Origin: Cepaea nemoralis
Taxonomy: Eukaryota; Mollusca; Gastropoda; Stylommatophora; Helicidae
Assembly: GCA_014155875.1 (NCBI GenBank)
Contig: JACEFZ010021729.1
Span: forward strand, 434,001 to 498,000
DNA: 64,000 bases
Direction of reading: 5' to 3'
The notes under the pieces: generated by a model
What the model was told of the DNA's origin: nothing
Databases searched by the model: none
What the model saw: the letters and a program-made list of their open reading frames with translations, nothing else
Translations under genes and position numbers: made by a program
Shown: positions 60,150-64,000 of the stretch, piece by piece
How positions within the stretch are numbered: the stretch's first letter is position 1
How the letters are laid out: every line of letters starts with the position of its first letter

Positions 60150-61310
60150 ATAGAGCTCTCTATATATGTTCACTGTAGTTGTTATGGTGGAAATAGAAGC
60201 AGCAGAAATAATATTACCTATATCTATATGTTTTAAACTGTAGTCGCCGTAGTGGTGGTGGTGGTAGTTATGATAAAGGCAAACAGAGGTAACTTCACCT
60301 ATTTGTGTTAAGCTGTAGTGGTGATGGTATAAATGGTAAAGACAACAATAGAAAGAATTGTACCTATATGTGTTAAGCTGTAGTGGTATAGATGGTAAGG
60401 GCAACAATAGAAGTCACTTTACCTATATGTGTTAAGCTGTAGTGGTGATGGTATAGTGGTAAGGGCAACAATAGAAATAACTTTACCTATATGTGTTCAG
60501 CTGTAGTGAGTGGCACCTTGCAGTCTTGACAGACTAAAGTATGTGAGTTGGAATGTGGCCAATATTCCATCACAATGCCTGGGCAGAGCTTCAGAGAAAC
60601 ATGTGGTGCCCAAACGACATGATCCCTCTCTCGGCCTAATTCTTGTGTATTCCAGAGGAATGGGTAACCAATACGTCTGGCACAAGGTAGGCTGCAGACG
60701 CTGGCGGCACAGCGTCAAAACCTCCAAGACCTCGCCACCACGAGCAGGTGGCGAGTGATGGCCAGACCCTGACACCCAAGGGACCCGGCTTAGAGGCGTT
60801 CAGCCAAGTCCCACAGGTGAGGGCCTCGTACGAGCCCGGACCATAAGGGCGCGCACATCTGTCAATCACAAGTGTCCGGGCCTGTGTAAAGCGTGCACTA
60901 TCGTCAGACTCTCCACCTGACTTTAGCGGACCCCGCGACCAGCGGGAATAGGCCCGCCAGAGCTACCGCAGGAGATATTGCTTGTCTATTGCGAGCAATA
61001 TCTCCCATCCTTCCACTGTGCGGCTCTCGCGACCGGCGAGAATAGGCCCGCCGGAGATTATGCTCGTCTGCTGCGAACAAATCTCTACCGAGACTGAATA
61101 AGTAAAGAAACGATAAAAGTAGTGGTATTTCAATTGCGCTTGCGCTCCCACCTATGCTACACCCTTCATGTGTCTTCAAGCTGTAGTGGTATAGATGATA
61201 AAGGCAACAATATAAGTCACTGTACCTATATGTGCTAAGCTGTAGCGGTGATTGTACAGATGGTAAAGGCAACAATATAAGTCACTGTACCTTTATGTGT
61301 TAACTTTACC
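60150..61310. repeat. ~64-bp array split by a GC-rich insert
   Basis: Units of ctatatgtgttaagctgtag, tggtgatggtatagatggta, aaggcaacaatagaagtcac at 60150-60507 and 61169-61310. The middle (60508-61168) is inserted sequence. Confidence 0.85.
60508..61168. other. GC- and CpG-rich insert with internal duplication and hairpin
   Basis: The left third matches the dispersed repeat at 49245 and 58215. The rest (60720-61165) is much richer in G+C and CpG than its surroundings. It has a ~93-bp spaced duplication (gcgaccagcgggaataggcc at 60935, gcgaccggcgagaataggcc at 61030) and a hairpin at 60972-61004 (gagatattgc ... gcaatatctc). No coding frame or RNA family is recognised. Confidence 0.6.
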
Positions 61311-61432
61311 TATATGTGTTAACTTTACCTATATGTGTTAACTTTACCTATATGTGTTAACTTTACCTATATGTGTTAACTTTACCTTTATGTGTTAACT
61401 TTACCTATATGTGTTAACTTTACCTATATGTG
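61297..61432. repeat. 19-bp minisatellite
   Basis: Seven copies of ctatatgtgttaactttac. Confidence 0.95.
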
Positions 61433-61559
61433 TTAAGCTGCAGCAGAATGGCCAGAGCACAAGAGAGCTGCGTACTCAGACAAACCAGTGCCTGAAATTG
61501 AGTGATCTCCCCTGAAACTAGAGGCCTGGTCCTGGTTCTTGCAACCTGTTCATGCCCAG

Positions 61560-62893
61560 AATGCAAGTGACAGTGTTAACTAACACAACCATAACTATAC
61601 ACAATCACATGGATAGAAGTGACACAATGTTAACTATCACAGACATCACTATATACAATCACAGGGATACAAGTGACACAATGTTAACTATCACAGACAT
61701 CACTATACACAATCACATGGATAGAAGTGACACAACGTTAACTATCACAGACATCACTATATACAATCACAGGGATACAAGTGACACAATGTTAACTATC
61801 ACAGACATCACTATACACAATCACAGAAATACAAGTGACACAATGTTAACTATCACAGACATCACTATACACAATCACAGGGATACAAGTGACACAATGT
61901 TAACTATCACAGACATCACTATACACAATCACAGGGATACAAGTGACACAATGTTAACTATCATAGACATCACTATACACAATCACAGGGATACAAGTGA
62001 CACAATGTTAATATCACAGACAGCAATATACACAATCACAGGGATACAAGTGACACAATGTTAACTATCACAGACATCACTACACAATCACAGGGATACA
62101 AGTGACACAATGTTAACTATCACAGACATCACTATACACAATCACAGAAATACAAGTGACACAATGTTAACTACCACAGACATCACTATACACAATCACA
62201 GAAATACAAGTGACACAATGTTAACTATCACAGACATCACTATACACAATCACATGGATAGAAGTGACACAATGTTAACTATCACAGACATCACTATACA
62301 CAATCACAGGGATACAAGTGACACAATGTTAACTATCACAGACATCACTATACACAATCACAGGGATACAAGTGACACAATGTTAACTATCACAGACATC
62401 ACTATACACAATCACAGGGATACAAGTGACACAATGTTAACTATCACAGACATCACTATACACAATCACAGGGATACAAGTGACACAATGTTAACTATCA
62501 CAGACATCACTATACACAATCACAGAGATACAAGTGACACAATGTTAACTATCACAGACATCACTATACACAATCACAGGGATACAAGTGACACAATGTT
62601 AACTATCATAGACATCACTATACACAATCACAGGGATACAAGTGACACAATGTTAATATCACAGACAGCAATATACACAATCACAGGGATACAAGTGACA
62701 CAATGTTAACTATCACAGACATCACTACACAATCACAGGGATACAAGTGACACAATGTTAACTATCACAGACATCACTATACACAATCACAGAAATACAA
62801 GTGACACAATGTTAACTATCACAGACATCACTATACACAATCACAGAATACAAGTGACACAATGTTAACTATCACAGACATCACTATACACAA
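61560..62893. repeat. 54-bp minisatellite with higher-order duplication
   Basis: About 24 copies of gacacaatgttaactatcac, agacatcactatacacaatc, acagggatacaagt. A variant run (aatatcacagacagcaatat) occurs at 62008 and again at 62655, showing a ~650-bp block duplication. ORFs at 61552-62064 and 62110-62709 exist only because 54 is divisible by three. Confidence 0.97.
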
Positions 62894-62974
62894 TAAAGTC
62901 AATATCACTCCGGCCACTTATACATGTCCTGCTTTCCATTTCAGGCTGGCTCAACTAGACAGCCCAGGTCAATG

Positions 62975-63165
62975 TTAAAATTTGCCTCAGTGGAGATCCG
63001 TATACATGACCACCAGGCCAGCAGGTAAATTTGCCTCCGTGGAGATCCGTACACATGACCACCAGGCCAGCAGGTAAATTTTCCTCCGTGGAGATCCGTA
63101 CACATGACCACCAGGCCAGCAGGTAAATTTGCCTCTGTGGAGATCCGTACACATGACCACCAGGC
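62975..63165. repeat. 49-bp array derived from a tRNA-like SINE head
   Basis: Four copies of catgaccaccaggccagcag, gtaaatttgcctccgtggag, atccgtaca. The right flank (cagccactgcacttctgcag) is the complement of a SINE family 2 head. Confidence 0.85.
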
Positions 63166-63308
63166 CAATAGCAAGCATGCCAGCCACTGCACTTCTGCAG
63201 CTACCACATAAAATATATGTTGTGATTATCCTATCCTACAGCTCATTCGTGATGATTCTTGATGTCACAAATGTTTGTTTCTTCTGAAAGCTTTTTAGCT
63301 ACTGCGAT

Positions 63309-63454
63309 TCTTCTTCTTCTTCTTCTGCGTTCATCTGGAGTTTTTTTCAGACGTGATTGCATTGTGCCTGTTTACAGCAGAGCTGCAATATTGCGCCTTT
63401 AGGCCGACACATTCAAATTCTGCAGGCATTTGTTGACCGGTTAACCTTCCCGGG
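63309..63454 (-). mobile_element. GAA-tailed SINE (family 3)
   Basis: It runs from ttcttcttcttcttctgcgt to ccttcccggg; the whole element is present. A target duplication is not evident. Confidence 0.8.
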
Positions 63455-63477
63455 ACTATGACTCTATATCTTATTTT

Positions 63478-63990
63478 AGGTTATTCTTCCACATGTTTGC
63501 CATTTCAATGGCAAACTACTGAACGTGTAAACTTGACAAGAAGTCACAAACAGCCCAAATATGCTGGGGACAACTGCGACGTCCTGTAAGGGACATGCAA
63601 CTAACTTCCTCTTGTGAACATGTTGGCCGAGTGGTTAGGACACTGACAATGGAATGGCGATAGTAGAAGGGTTCTATGCCAGATCTTGTCGTTCACTGCT
63701 GCAGGGAAAGATTGGCCACCTACTCCATACACTCAGGCCTACAAATCCGTGATGGTCCTGTGTATGTTTTACATACCCACAGTAGGTGCCTGTTGTGGTT
63801 TTGTTTAAGCTTCTTATTTGTCTTTTTCTCCCTAGAGCCATTTTGGCAAAGAGGTTAAGCCATTTGCCTTGCTCCCAGAAGGTCATGGTTTCTTCTTTCA
63901 GGCTCCGTCATTAATTTCGTGAGAACTTTTTTTTTCAAAGACACCTGAAGGTCATCACCAGAACAACGGAGTCGTGTTCTAAACAATGCT
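63478..63990 (+). mobile_element. Cluster of SINE-like fragments at window edge
   Basis: 63478-63612 matches 22916-23112 (atggcaaactactgaacg, gacatgcaactaact). 63614-63760 matches the tRNA-like fragment at 37545. 63830-63985 (gttaagccatttgccttgct, acacctgaaggtcatcacca) matches 20545-20640 and 35333-35480. Confidence 0.55.
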
Positions 63991-64000
63991 TGCAGCAGGC

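Noticed and set aside
61552..62709. 170- and 199-codon ORFs with an 18-residue repeat
   Set aside because: Translation of the 54-bp array; other arrays with unit lengths divisible by three give the same effect.
58200..64000. Further upstream COQ2 exons (first Asp-rich motif, targeting peptide)
   Set aside because: I looked on the - strand for NDxxD and RPIGTW-like coding sequence and found only LINE, SINE and array sequence; they probably lie beyond the window.

Overview
This is eukaryotic (animal) genomic DNA. It holds the 3' half of one gene and the 3' half of another, pointing towards each other, in a background of minisatellite arrays and decayed transposons. All coding exons I can defend belong to these two genes. 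On the + strand are the last eight exons of COG5, a subunit of the conserved oligomeric Golgi tethering complex (594-16696). On the - strand are the last part of COQ2, the mitochondrial 4-hydroxybenzoate polyprenyltransferase of ubiquinone synthesis (57975 down to 21536). The 5' exons of both genes lie outside the window. No source organism is named in the sequence. The abundance of tRNA-derived SINEs, RTE/CR1-like LINE tails and mariner relics, together with the COQ2 exon structure described next, suggests a lophotrochozoan, most likely a mollusc; this is inference.

The standout feature is in COQ2. Two homologous, same-phase exons, 50707-50837 (131 nt) and 38299-38432 (134 nt), encode alternative versions of the same transmembrane/active-site segment, each ending in YDTxYAHQ. 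Only one can be used at a time: joining both, or skipping both, shifts the frame into an early stop. This is the architecture reported for coq-2 in helminths (coq-2a/coq-2e), where the exon choice switches the enzyme between making ubiquinone and rhodoquinone, the electron carrier of anaerobic mitochondria. The 38.3-kb exon resembles ordinary animal COQ2. The 50.7-kb exon is divergent and is the candidate rhodoquinone-type exon.

Layout: 1-16.7 kb, COG5 exons with minisatellites in most introns; 16.7-21.5 kb, intergenic strip with LINE fragments; 21.5-24 kb, the two terminal COQ2 exons; 24-38.3 kb, COQ2 intron with a 4.2-kb 42-bp array and a 2.7-kb 36-bp array; 38.4-50.7 kb, intron between the alternative exons with a 5.3-kb ~31-bp array; 50.8-57.9 kb, intron with mariner, LINE and nested SINEs; 58-64 kb, further COQ2 intron with LINE, GAA microsatellite, a GC-rich insert and a 54-bp array. 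By my rough sum, tandem arrays occupy about 40% of the window. Several arrays are built from copies of the adjacent splice junctions, which scatters donor- and acceptor-like sequences beside real exons.
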